NCBI GenBank assembly: GCA_902548045.1
Contig: CACCPR010000008.1
Coordinates: 1-21,106, forward strand
Reading direction: 5' to 3'
DNA from: an uncultured Pelagibacteraceae bacterium
Lineage (GTDB): Bacteria > Pseudomonadota > Alphaproteobacteria > Pelagibacterales > Pelagibacteraceae
Length of the DNA stretch: 21,106 nt
Both the position numbers and the translations under genes were made by a program. This document shows positions 7,287-13,989 of this stretch, piece by piece; the stretch's first letter is position 1, and every line of letters starts with the position of its first letter. The notes under the pieces were generated by a model. It did no database searches. It saw only the letters and a list, made by a program, of their open reading frames with translations, and had not been told where the DNA came from.

Positions 7287-7659
7287 ATTAATTACTATTT
7301 CAGAATTAGCTAAATCACTTAAGTTAATTAACAAAAAAAATCAAAAACCTCAAAATTATATCATTCGATATTGGGAAAAAGAATTTAAGCAAATTAAACC
7401 AATTATACTAAACAAAAGAAGATATTATTCTGAAAAACAAATTGATCTTATTAATTTAGTAAAGTTTTTACTTAAAGATAAAGGAATGACAATAAATGGA
7501 GTAAAAAAGATACTTAAAACAAAGATAAATAGTCTTGACGATTATAATTCATTTAGTTTAAAAGCTGAGTATCTAAAAGAGAATTTAAAAAATAAAAGTA
7601 AAGCAATATTAGAAAAAATAGAAAATTTAAAAAAAGATGGCAAAAAAAACACATATTAA
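7279..7659 (+). CDS. MerR-family helix-turn-helix regulator
   Basis: A 126-residue MerR-type DNA-binding protein. The N-terminal winged helix is visible: I-S-E-L-A-K-S-L near residue 7, then I-R-Y-W-E-K-E-F and R-R-Y-Y-S-E-K-Q-I. K-G-M-T-I-N-G-V-K-K-I-L leads into a lysine-rich coiled-coil dimer helix. It has no cysteines, so it is not a metal-sensing MerR. It matches the uncharacterised regulator found after ihfA in many alphaproteobacteria; its targets are unknown to me. It overlaps ihfA by 8 bp and rpmG by 23 bp. Confidence 0.87.
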   Translation: MNRLITISELAKSLKLINKKNQKPQNYIIRYWEKEFKQIKPIILNKRRYYSEKQIDLINLVKFLLKDKGMTINGVKKILKTKINSLDDYNSFSLKAEYLKENLKNKSKAILEKIENLKKDGKKNTY

Positions 7660-7828
7660 AGTTAGGATGGTTCCAGAAGGAAACCCAGATAGCAAGTTTA
7701 TTTATTACGCAAAAAAACCTACAAAAGGTGAAAAAGCAAAAAATAAATTAAAATTGAAAAAATATAATCCAAATACTAGAAAGCATGAATTTTTTATAGA
7801 AAAGAAATTGCCTCCACATAGTAAATAA
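7637..7828 (+). CDS. rpmG: 50S ribosomal protein L33
   Basis: A 63-residue L33 of the large subunit. Recognisable parts are M-A-K-K-T-H-I-K-V-R-M-V, F-I-Y-Y-A-K-K-P and L-K-K-Y-N-P-N-T-R-K-H-E-F-F. No cysteines, so it is the zinc-free form. It begins 23 bp inside the regulator gene, one of the longest same-strand overlaps here. It ends with TAA immediately against the stop of the convergent chorismate mutase gene. Confidence 0.93.
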   Translation: MAKKTHIKVRMVPEGNPDSKFIYYAKKPTKGEKAKNKLKLKKYNPNTRKHEFFIEKKLPPHSK

Positions 7829-8107
7829 TCATTTTTTGAAATTTCTAAATTCGTACTCAATAAAAGCTCTTATCATTGAATACCATATTTTTCTCGTAAT
7901 TTTAGGATCTATATTTTTTTCTTTTGATTTACGAGAAATATTTCGCAAAATTATTGAAATTCTTTTTTTATCTACGATATCTTTTTTAAAATTTTTATTT
8001 TTTAAGACTTGATCAACTAATAATGATCTCTTCTTAATTATTGAAAGCATCAAATTATCAAGTTTATCCAATTTTTTTCTTAAATTTAATATTTTTTTGT
8101 TCGTCAT
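7829..8107 (-). CDS. Chorismate mutase, AroQ class
   Basis: Converts chorismate to prephenate, the branch toward phenylalanine and tyrosine. The 92 residues match a free-standing all-helical AroQ domain. Aligned by eye to E. coli numbering, R10 (R11), R27 (R28), K38 (K39) and R49 (R51) are kept. The E52 position is isoleucine (I50) and the Q88 position is glutamate (E86), the latter common outside enterics. The start is the ATG at 8105-8107, giving M-T-N-K-K-I-L. A GTG six codons upstream would also be open, but the ATG fits the family's N-terminus better. The gene points toward rpmG with stops touching, and away from ctaA. Confidence 0.85.
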   Translation of the reverse strand: MTNKKILNLRKKLDKLDNLMLSIIKKRSLLVDQVLKNKNFKKDIVDKKRISIILRNISRKSKEKNIDPKITRKIWYSMIRAFIEYEFRNFKK

Positions 8108-8120
8108 AGCGACATTTATT

Positions 8121-8150
8121 TTCACTTTTTTTTTATATTTAGATTATAAA
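8121..8150 (+). promoter_or_regulatory. Candidate ctaA promoter
   Basis: TTCACT at 8121-8126 and TATAAA at 8145-8150, 18 bp apart, sit just before the ctaA ATG at 8159. Transcription would begin within about two bases of the start codon. On the other strand TATAAT (complement of 8143-8148) could serve the divergent chorismate mutase gene. The whole divergent spacer is 51 bp, so the two promoters would overlap. Confidence 0.4.
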
Positions 8151-8158
8151 TATAATTA

Positions 8159-9184
8159 ATGCAAATAAATGATAAAAAAATCAATAATCTATTTTATTAT
8201 TGGCTAATTACATCCTTTATAATGGTTTTCGTTATGGTTTTAGTTGGAGGTTTAACTAGACTTACAAACTCTGGCTTATCAATTACTGAATGGGAATTAT
8301 TTAAAGGTATTTTGCCACCAACATCTGTTGAAACGTGGGAAAGATATTTTTCTCTTTATAAAAAGATACCTCAATATTATTTATTGAATAATACTATGAC
8401 ACTAGAAGAATTTAAAACTATTTTTTATTGGGAATATTTTCACAGAATGCTAGGACGATTAATTGGTTTATTTTTTATTATTCCATTAATATTCTTTTAT
8501 TTTGATAAAAGAGTAAATAAAAGCAACTTATTAAGCTGTAGTTTCATATTATTTTTAATATTAATTCAAGGAATAGTTGGCTGGTACATGGTAGAAAGTG
8601 GCTTGGTAAATAATGTTACTGTAAGCCATTATCGTTTATCATTACATTTAACAATAGCTTTGATAATTATTTCATTATTGTTTTGGAATATATTAACTTT
8701 TAAAGATCAAAGAAATAAAAGGGTTCACCAGAAAAATAAAGGTGTATATTTTTACTATTTTCTTGCTTTTTTAATTTTATTACAAGTTGTACTCGGTGCA
8801 TTTGTATCTGGGTTAGACGCAGGAAAAGTTTACCAAACATGGCCACTTATGAATTTAAATTATTTTCCCGATGATTATAATATTAATCAATTTAGTGACC
8901 TTTTAAATTTTAAAAATCATGGATTGGTTCAATTTTATCACAGAAATATAGCTTACATTATAACGATTCTTTTAGTGTTTTATGGGATTTATATTTTTAA
9001 AAAAAATATTGATAAATTAAAAAAACCTTTTTACTTAATCTTTTTCATTCTAACAATTCAAATTTTTTTAGGGATTACAACTTTAATTAGCGGATTAAAC
9101 ATATATTTAGCTTCGGCTCATCAAATTTTTGGTGTTTTGTTAATTTTGAGTGCTATTAATCTTTATTTTTATTACATAAAATAA
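8159..9184 (+). CDS. ctaA: Heme A synthase (CtaA/COX15 type)
   Basis: Oxidises heme O to heme A in the inner membrane, for aa3-type cytochrome c oxidase. The 341 residues contain about eight membrane helices. The family's first signature, V-G-G-L-T-R-L-T-N-S-G-L-S, is at about residues 24-36, followed by I-T-E-W. Heme-ligand histidines are seen in W-E-Y-F-H-R-M-L-G-R, S-L-H-L-T-I-A-L, Y-H-R-N-I-A-Y and A-H-Q-I-F-G-V. This is the alphaproteobacterial/mitochondrial form with an extended loop after the first helix. It is a single-gene unit between a divergent chorismate mutase gene and the rplM-rpsI operon. Confidence 0.96.
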   Translation: MQINDKKINNLFYYWLITSFIMVFVMVLVGGLTRLTNSGLSITEWELFKGILPPTSVETWERYFSLYKKIPQYYLLNNTMTLEEFKTIFYWEYFHRMLGRLIGLFFIIPLIFFYFDKRVNKSNLLSCSFILFLILIQGIVGWYMVESGLVNNVTVSHYRLSLHLTIALIIISLLFWNILTFKDQRNKRVHQKNKGVYFYYFLAFLILLQVVLGAFVSGLDAGKVYQTWPLMNLNYFPDDYNINQFSDLLNFKNHGLVQFYHRNIAYIITILLVFYGIYIFKKNIDKLKKPFYLIFFILTIQIFLGITTLISGLNIYLASAHQIFGVLLILSAINLYFYYIK

Positions 9185-9185
9185 A

Positions 9186-9226
9186 TTGACATTTTTAGTT
9201 AATATTAGTACCTATCGCCAATATTT
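9186..9226 (+). promoter_or_regulatory. Candidate rplM-rpsI promoter
   Basis: A perfect TTGACA at 9186-9191 begins two bases after ctaA ends. TATCGC occurs at 9213-9218, eight bases before the rplM ATG. The layout is nearly identical to that upstream of hppA. No convincing -10 lies at the classic 16-18 bp spacing (TACCTA at 9209-9214 is the 17-bp option). Confidence 0.5.
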
Positions 9227-9688
9227 ATGACACCCTTTATTAAGAAAAAAGAAATAAAAAAAGATTGGTATCTTATTAATGCAGAAAATGCTGTTGTTGG
9301 AAGATTAGCATCTTTTATTTCAAAAGTTTTGAGAGGAAAAAATAAACCTACATTTAACCCACATATAGATAATGGAGACTTTGTAATTGTAACAAATATA
9401 GATAAAATAAAATTTACCGGGAAAAAATTTAATAATAAAAAATATTATAGACATACAGGTCATCCTGGTGGAATAAAAGAGACAACACCTCTAAATTTAA
9501 AAGAAAAAAATAAAACAGATAAAATTTTAAAACTTGCTGTAAAAAGAATGCTTCCAGGAGGGCCCTTGGCCAAAAAACAATTAACTAAATTAAAAATTTA
9601 TAATGGAGATAAACATCCTCATGATATTCAAAAACCTAAAATTATAAATTTTGAAAAATTAAATAATAAAAATTTATCTAAATACTAA
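9227..9688 (+). CDS. rplM: 50S ribosomal protein L13
   Basis: L13 binds early in assembly of the large subunit. The 153 residues carry the family features: D-W-Y-L-I-N-A-E, V-V-G-R-L-A-S near residue 24, L-R-G-K-N-K-P-T-F-N-P-H, then R-H-T-G-H-P-G-G, and R-M-L-P-G-G-P-L-A. The last residue codon is followed by TAATG, so the stop shares one base with the rpsI start. The rplM-rpsI pair is almost universal in bacteria. Confidence 0.97.
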   Translation: MTPFIKKKEIKKDWYLINAENAVVGRLASFISKVLRGKNKPTFNPHIDNGDFVIVTNIDKIKFTGKKFNNKKYYRHTGHPGGIKETTPLNLKEKNKTDKILKLAVKRMLPGGPLAKKQLTKLKIYNGDKHPHDIQKPKIINFEKLNNKNLSKY

Positions 9689-10122
9689 TGGAAAATTTAA
9701 ATACACAAACTACAAAAAAGATAAAACTTGACTTTAAAGATAGCAAGTACGCTACTGGAAGAAGAAAGAGATCAATTGCAAAAGTTTGGGTAAAAAAAGG
9801 ATCTGGAAACATATATGTAAATGGGCTAAAAATGAGCGAATATTTCAAGAGACCAGTTCATCAAATTATTGTTACTAGACCCTTAGAAATTACAGAATGT
9901 AGAACTAATTATGATATTAAATGCTCAGTAAAAGGAGGGGGCTTATCTGGACAAGCTGGAGCAATTATATTGGGTATATCAAAAGCTCTTATAATTCATG
10001 ATGAAAATTTAAAAAAAAATTTAAAAAAAGATAAGCTAACCACCCGAGATTCTCGTGTTGTTGAGAGAAAGAAATACGGACATAGAAAAGCAAGAAGAAG
10101 TTTTCAATTCTCTAAGAGATAA
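9688..10122 (+). CDS. rpsI: 30S ribosomal protein S9
   Basis: S9 sits in the head of the small subunit, and its C-terminal tail reaches the P-site tRNA. The 144 residues include Y-A-T-G-R-R-K-R-S-I-A-K-V-W, then P-L-E-I-T, G-G-G-L-S-G-Q-A-G-A-I, and the invariant end R-R-S-F-Q-F-S-K-R. An N-terminal extension of about 20 residues is typical of alphaproteobacterial S9. It is co-transcribed with rplM. Confidence 0.97.
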   Translation: MENLNTQTTKKIKLDFKDSKYATGRRKRSIAKVWVKKGSGNIYVNGLKMSEYFKRPVHQIIVTRPLEITECRTNYDIKCSVKGGGLSGQAGAIILGISKALIIHDENLKKNLKKDKLTTRDSRVVERKKYGHRKARRSFQFSKR

Positions 10123-10132
10123 TCATTTAAAT

Positions 10133-10160
10133 TTAACAATTAACTGTACAATGCTATAAG
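10133..10160 (+). promoter_or_regulatory. Candidate argC promoter
   Basis: TTAACA at 10133-10138 and TATAAG at 10155-10160 are separated by 16 bp. The -10 is preceded by GC, giving GCTATAAG, which resembles the Caulobacter -10 consensus. The expected start of transcription falls at or beside the argC ATG (10167), which would leave little or no leader. Confidence 0.5.
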
Positions 10161-10166
10161 GGTAGA

Positions 10167-11198
10167 ATGGCAAAAAAAATTAATATAGCGATAATTGGAG
10201 CAACTGGTTTCACGGGTTTGGATTTAGTATTTTTACTTTCTAAACATCCGAAAGCTAAAATACTTAATTTATGCGCAACAAAGAGTTTTGGAAAAGATAT
10301 TTCTTATTTTGACAAGAGGATAAAAAAGAAATTGCCCAAAATTTCTTCGATAAGCAAAATTAATTGGAATAAAATTAATTTGGTATTTCTTTCAATGCCA
10401 AATGGAGAGGCTCAAAAATTAATTAAAAAACTTTATTTTAAGTATAATAATTTAAAATTTATAGATCTATCTGCAGATTTTAGGATTTCTAATTCTACTA
10501 ATTATAAAAAAAACTACAATATAGATCATAAAGCTAAAAAACTAATTAAAAAAGCCATTTATTCAATTACAGAATTTGAAAAAGAAAATATCCACAATTT
10601 TAGAATTATAGCAAATCCAGGATGTTATCCTACCTCGATACAAATCCCACTGGTTCCTATTATTAAAAAAAATCTTATTAATACAAAAGATATTACAATT
10701 AATTCAAAATCTGGTTTCTCTGGGGCTGGAAAGAATTTCAGAAAAAAATTCACTCACAAAAATATTTATTCTTCAATTTTTGCGTATTCAGTAACAAATC
10801 ACAGACATGTAGTTGAAATAGATCAAGAATTATCAAGACACACAAAAAGAAAAATTAAATTTACATTTAACCCTTATTTATTGCCAACATATAGAGGGAT
10901 ACTCACAACAATACATGTATATTTAAAAAAAAATAAGTCGATAAAACATTTAAGAGATGAATTAATTAAGTTTTATCACGGAAAAAAGTTTATAAAAATA
11001 ATGAAATTAAACTCTTCTTTAGGAACTGGAGATGTTTTAAATACTAATATGTGTCAAATTTCATTATGCAAAACAAGAGTTAATAATAAAATTGCTATAT
11101 TTTGTGCGATAGACAATCTTATCAAAGGTGCTTCTGGTCAAGCAATTCAAAATATGAATGCAATGTTCAATTATTCGGAAAAATTAGGTTTAAAATGA
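10167..11198 (+). CDS. argC: N-acetyl-gamma-glutamyl-phosphate reductase
   Basis: Third step of arginine synthesis: NADPH-dependent reduction of acetylglutamyl phosphate to the semialdehyde. The 343-residue protein opens with the Rossmann motif I-I-G-A-T-G-F-T-G. The catalytic cysteine is C153 in N-P-G-C-Y-P-T-S. S-K-S-G-F-S-G-A-G-K and V-T-N-H-R-H-V-V-E-I follow in the substrate domain, and I-K-G-A-S-G-Q-A-I-Q-N-M-N near the end is typical. Other arg genes are not adjacent. The stop overlaps the lipoprotein gene by 4 bp (ATGA), so argC probably heads the long + strand unit through recJ. Confidence 0.97.
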   Translation: MAKKINIAIIGATGFTGLDLVFLLSKHPKAKILNLCATKSFGKDISYFDKRIKKKLPKISSISKINWNKINLVFLSMPNGEAQKLIKKLYFKYNNLKFIDLSADFRISNSTNYKKNYNIDHKAKKLIKKAIYSITEFEKENIHNFRIIANPGCYPTSIQIPLVPIIKKNLINTKDITINSKSGFSGAGKNFRKKFTHKNIYSSIFAYSVTNHRHVVEIDQELSRHTKRKIKFTFNPYLLPTYRGILTTIHVYLKKNKSIKHLRDELIKFYHGKKFIKIMKLNSSLGTGDVLNTNMCQISLCKTRVNNKIAIFCAIDNLIKGASGQAIQNMNAMFNYSEKLGLK

Positions 11199-11755
11199 AA
11201 AAAATTCTTTTTTTTGTTTTTTTTTTTATATTAATAGGATGTAGTAAACCAAAAACAGTATTTATTTGCGGAGATCATGTTTGTATTAATAAAAAAGAAG
11301 CCAAACAATATTTTGAAGAAAATCTGTCATTGGAAGTTAAAATTATAAATAAAAAAGAAAAAAAAATTCTAGATCTAGTTCAACTCAATCTTAGATCTGA
11401 CTCTCAAGGTAAAAAAAAGATATCCATAATAAATAAAAAGAAAACTAATATAAAATTAAAAACCTTATCAAAGGATGAAATTAAAGATATAGAATCTAAG
11501 ATTAAAAAATCTAAAGATGCTAAAAATTCAAAGATTAAAGAAAATAAAGATGAACAATCAAAATTAAAAGTTAAATTGCCAGAAAAAACTATTAAAAAGA
11601 ACAAAATTTTAAAGAAAAAAATTATTAACAGTGCTGACAATAATATAGCGGATATTTGTACTATTTTAAAAAAATGTAGTATTGATGAAATATCAAAATA
11701 TTTAATAAAACAGGGTCGGAATAAAAAATTTCCTGATATTACTATAAAGGAATAA
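11195..11755 (+). CDS. Predicted lipoprotein of unknown function, lysine-rich
   Basis: I cannot assign a function. The 186-residue protein begins with a 15-residue signal peptide and a lipobox (L-I-G-C, lipid-bearing C16). The first mature block is F-I-C-G-D-H-V-C-I-N-K-K-E-A-K-Q-Y-F, with C25 and C30. A charged lysine-rich middle (about 60-145) is probably an extended or helical linker. The end has a second pair, D-I-C-T-I-L-K-K-C-S (C155 and C161), before a conserved-looking helix. Two cysteine pairs either side of a linker suggest disulfides or a metal site. The start is the ATGA junction with argC. hom begins at the base after its stop, so it is within the arginine-threonine unit, though nothing ties it to those pathways. 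Confidence 0.8.
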   Translation: MKKILFFVFFFILIGCSKPKTVFICGDHVCINKKEAKQYFEENLSLEVKIINKKEKKILDLVQLNLRSDSQGKKKISIINKKKTNIKLKTLSKDEIKDIESKIKKSKDAKNSKIKENKDEQSKLKVKLPEKTIKKNKILKKKIINSADNNIADICTILKKCSIDEISKYLIKQGRNKKFPDITIKE

Positions 11756-13048
11756 ATGAATAAAAAAACAATGAATGTTGCTATCGTAGGTCTAGGTAAT
11801 ATTGGATCTTATTTATATAAATATTTAATTACTAATAAAAAAATTATATCAAAAAAAAATAATTGTGTTTTAAATACAATTTATATTTCAGCTAAGAGTA
11901 TAAATAAAAAAAGAAATTTTAAAATAAGTAAAAAAAATTGGCTCAAAAATTATTTAGAAGCTGCAAGATCAAAGAAAATAGATATTGTAATTGAACTTAT
12001 CGGGGGGTCTGATGGTCCAGCTAAAAATTTAGTATTTGCCGCTCTTAAAAATGGTAAGCACGTAGTGACTGCTAATAAAGCTTTAATAGCTAAATATGGA
12101 GATCAATTAGCAAAAATAGCTGAAGACAGAAAAGTAAATTTAGAATTTGAGGCTGCTGTTTGTGGCGGGGTACCAATCATCAGATCTCTAAAAGAAGGTT
12201 TAATAGCAAATAAAATTCATAAAGTTTATGGTATTTTTAACGGTACTTCAAATTATATACTTTCGAAAATGGATCAAGAAGGGAAAACTTTCAATGATGT
12301 TTTGTATAACGCTAAAAAACTTGGTTATGCAGAGTCAAATCCAAAATCAGATTTGAATGGTGAAGATGTAGCGTCTAAATTAAAAATTCTGTCGTCTCTA
12401 TGTTTTAATTCATTTATAAATCATAAGATTAATATAGAAGGAATAAATCACATCAATGAAATTGATATAATTAATGCTAATAAACTTGGATATAAAATCA
12501 AATTATTAGGTTTTTCAGAGTTAATTGACGGTAAGGTTTATCAAAGAGTTCATCCTACTTTAATAAAAAAAAGCTCATACATTGCAAGTATAGATGGTGT
12601 ATTAAACGCTGTTATAATTGATGGAAAACCAGTTGGGCAAAGCGTAATTCAAGGTGAAGGAGCAGGACCAGAAGCGACTACGTCAGCATTAGTATCTGAT
12701 ATTTCCTCTATTCTACGAGGAAATATTAAATTTCCATTCTCAATTTCCAACAAAGAGAGAAAAAAACTTAATTACAAAGATATATCAAATAGATTATTTT
12801 CTGTTTATTTAAGAATTGAAGTTTTAGATAAACCAGGCGTGTTATCAAATATTACAAATGTTTTTTCTAAAAATAATGTTTCTATAAAAAGATTAATTCA
12901 AAATCCTTATAAATCTAAAAAGTTTTCATCAATCATAATCATTACTCATAAATCAAAAAATGAATCCTTGAAAAAAGTAATGAACAAAATACAAAGCAAG
13001 AAATACATTATTAAAAAACCTAAGATTATAAGAATTGGTACTAGTTGA
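11756..13048 (+). CDS. hom: Homoserine dehydrogenase with C-terminal ACT domain
   Basis: Reduces aspartate semialdehyde to homoserine, the branch point to threonine and methionine. The 430 residues are laid out as in alphaproteobacterial Hom: a Rossmann nucleotide site with G-L-G-N-I-G at residues 12-17, E-L-I-G-G near 80, V-V-T-A-N-K-A-L-I-A, then E-A-A-V-C-G-G-V-P-I-I and G-I-F-N-G-T-S-N-Y-I. About 75 residues form the ACT domain (L-D-K-P-G-V-L-S-N-I-T), the usual site of threonine feedback. M6 is an alternative start, but ATG 11756 follows the lipoprotein stop directly. Its stop shares one base with glpX (TGATG). hom-glpX-recJ is conserved in this class. Confidence 0.96.
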   Translation: MNKKTMNVAIVGLGNIGSYLYKYLITNKKIISKKNNCVLNTIYISAKSINKKRNFKISKKNWLKNYLEAARSKKIDIVIELIGGSDGPAKNLVFAALKNGKHVVTANKALIAKYGDQLAKIAEDRKVNLEFEAAVCGGVPIIRSLKEGLIANKIHKVYGIFNGTSNYILSKMDQEGKTFNDVLYNAKKLGYAESNPKSDLNGEDVASKLKILSSLCFNSFINHKINIEGINHINEIDIINANKLGYKIKLLGFSELIDGKVYQRVHPTLIKKSSYIASIDGVLNAVIIDGKPVGQSVIQGEGAGPEATTSALVSDISSILRGNIKFPFSISNKERKKLNYKDISNRLFSVYLRIEVLDKPGVLSNITNVFSKNNVSIKRLIQNPYKSKKFSSIIIITHKSKNESLKKVMNKIQSKKYIIKKPKIIRIGTS

Positions 13049-13989
13049 TGTCTATTAACCCAGAATATCTAAAACAATTTGTTAATGCTACAGAAAAAGC
13101 AGCATATAGTGCTTCAAAATTTATTGGAAAAAATGATAAAATTGCTGCTGATAAAGCTGCAGTAGATAGTATGAGAAGTGAGTTTAATAAAATTAATATG
13201 GACGGTAAAATTGTTATTGGAGAAGGAGAAATGGATGAGGCGCCCATGCTTTTTATTGGTGAGAGTGTTGGTACAAAAAAGGGTCAAAAACTAGATATAG
13301 CAGTAGACCCTCTGGAAGGAACAAATTTTGTAGCTAAAGGATTGCCGAACTCATTTTCTGTTTTAGCAGTTTCTGAACATAAAAATTTATTTTTTGCGCC
13401 TGATACCTACATGGAAAAAATTGCTGTAGGGCCAGGATTACCAAAAAATCTTTTAGATTTAGATAATTCAGTTGAAAAAAATATATCGCTATTAGCGAAC
13501 GCTAAAAATACCAGCCCTGATAAATTAACTGTCTGTATTTTAGAGAGGCCTCGACATAAGAATTTTATAGAATCTTTAAAAAAAATGAATGTGAATTTAA
13601 AACTAATAAGCGACGGTGATGTTTCTGGTGTAATGTATGTAGCTAATAAAGATTCTCATATAGATATGTATTTAGGTATAGGTGGAGGACCAGAAGGTGT
13701 GTTAGCTGCTGCTGCATTAAGTTGTTATGGAGGTCAAATGCAAACCAGATTAGTATTAAATGAAGAGCAAAAAATTAGAGCAAAGGAGATGGGCATTTCG
13801 CAAATTAAAAAAAAGTATCACATTGATGATATGATAAAAGGAGATGTAATTTTTTGTGCAACCGCTATTACAAATGGAGATTTAATAGATGGAATTAAAG
13901 ACTCAAAAGACCATTTTGAAACATCTACCATAGCATTACATAAAGATTCTAAAATAAAAACTATATTTAAAAATAAACATAAAAAATGA
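13048..13989 (+). CDS. glpX: Class II fructose-1,6-bisphosphatase
   Basis: Removes the 1-phosphate from fructose 1,6-bisphosphate, the committed gluconeogenic step. The 313 residues show the GlpX metal site: G-E-G-E-M-D-E-A-P-M-L at about 57-67 and A-V-D-P-L-E-G-T-N near 84-92. L-I-S-D-G-D-V-S-G-V-M and G-I-G-G-G-P-E-G-V follow. The start is the ATG at 13048, sharing a base with the hom stop. A TTG one codon earlier is open but has no advantage. The 3' end overlaps recJ by 4 bp. In this class GlpX may also act on sedoheptulose bisphosphate, but nothing here decides that. Confidence 0.95.
   Translation: MSINPEYLKQFVNATEKAAYSASKFIGKNDKIAADKAAVDSMRSEFNKINMDGKIVIGEGEMDEAPMLFIGESVGTKKGQKLDIAVDPLEGTNFVAKGLPNSFSVLAVSEHKNLFFAPDTYMEKIAVGPGLPKNLLDLDNSVEKNISLLANAKNTSPDKLTVCILERPRHKNFIESLKKMNVNLKLISDGDVSGVMYVANKDSHIDMYLGIGGGPEGVLAAAALSCYGGQMQTRLVLNEEQKIRAKEMGISQIKKKYHIDDMIKGDVIFCATAITNGDLIDGIKDSKDHFETSTIALHKDSKIKTIFKNKHKK

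Noticed and set aside
8108..8125. GTG start six codons upstream for chorismate mutase
   Set aside because: The ATG at 8107 gives the normal AroQ N-terminal length; the extra residues match nothing in the family.
11102..11194. 31-codon upstream extension of the lipoprotein gene
   Set aside because: It would run inside argC and bury the signal peptide; the ATGA start at 11195 gives a proper lipoprotein leader.
13045..13047. TTG start for glpX
   Set aside because: The next codon is ATG in a TGATG junction with hom, the same arrangement used elsewhere in this window.
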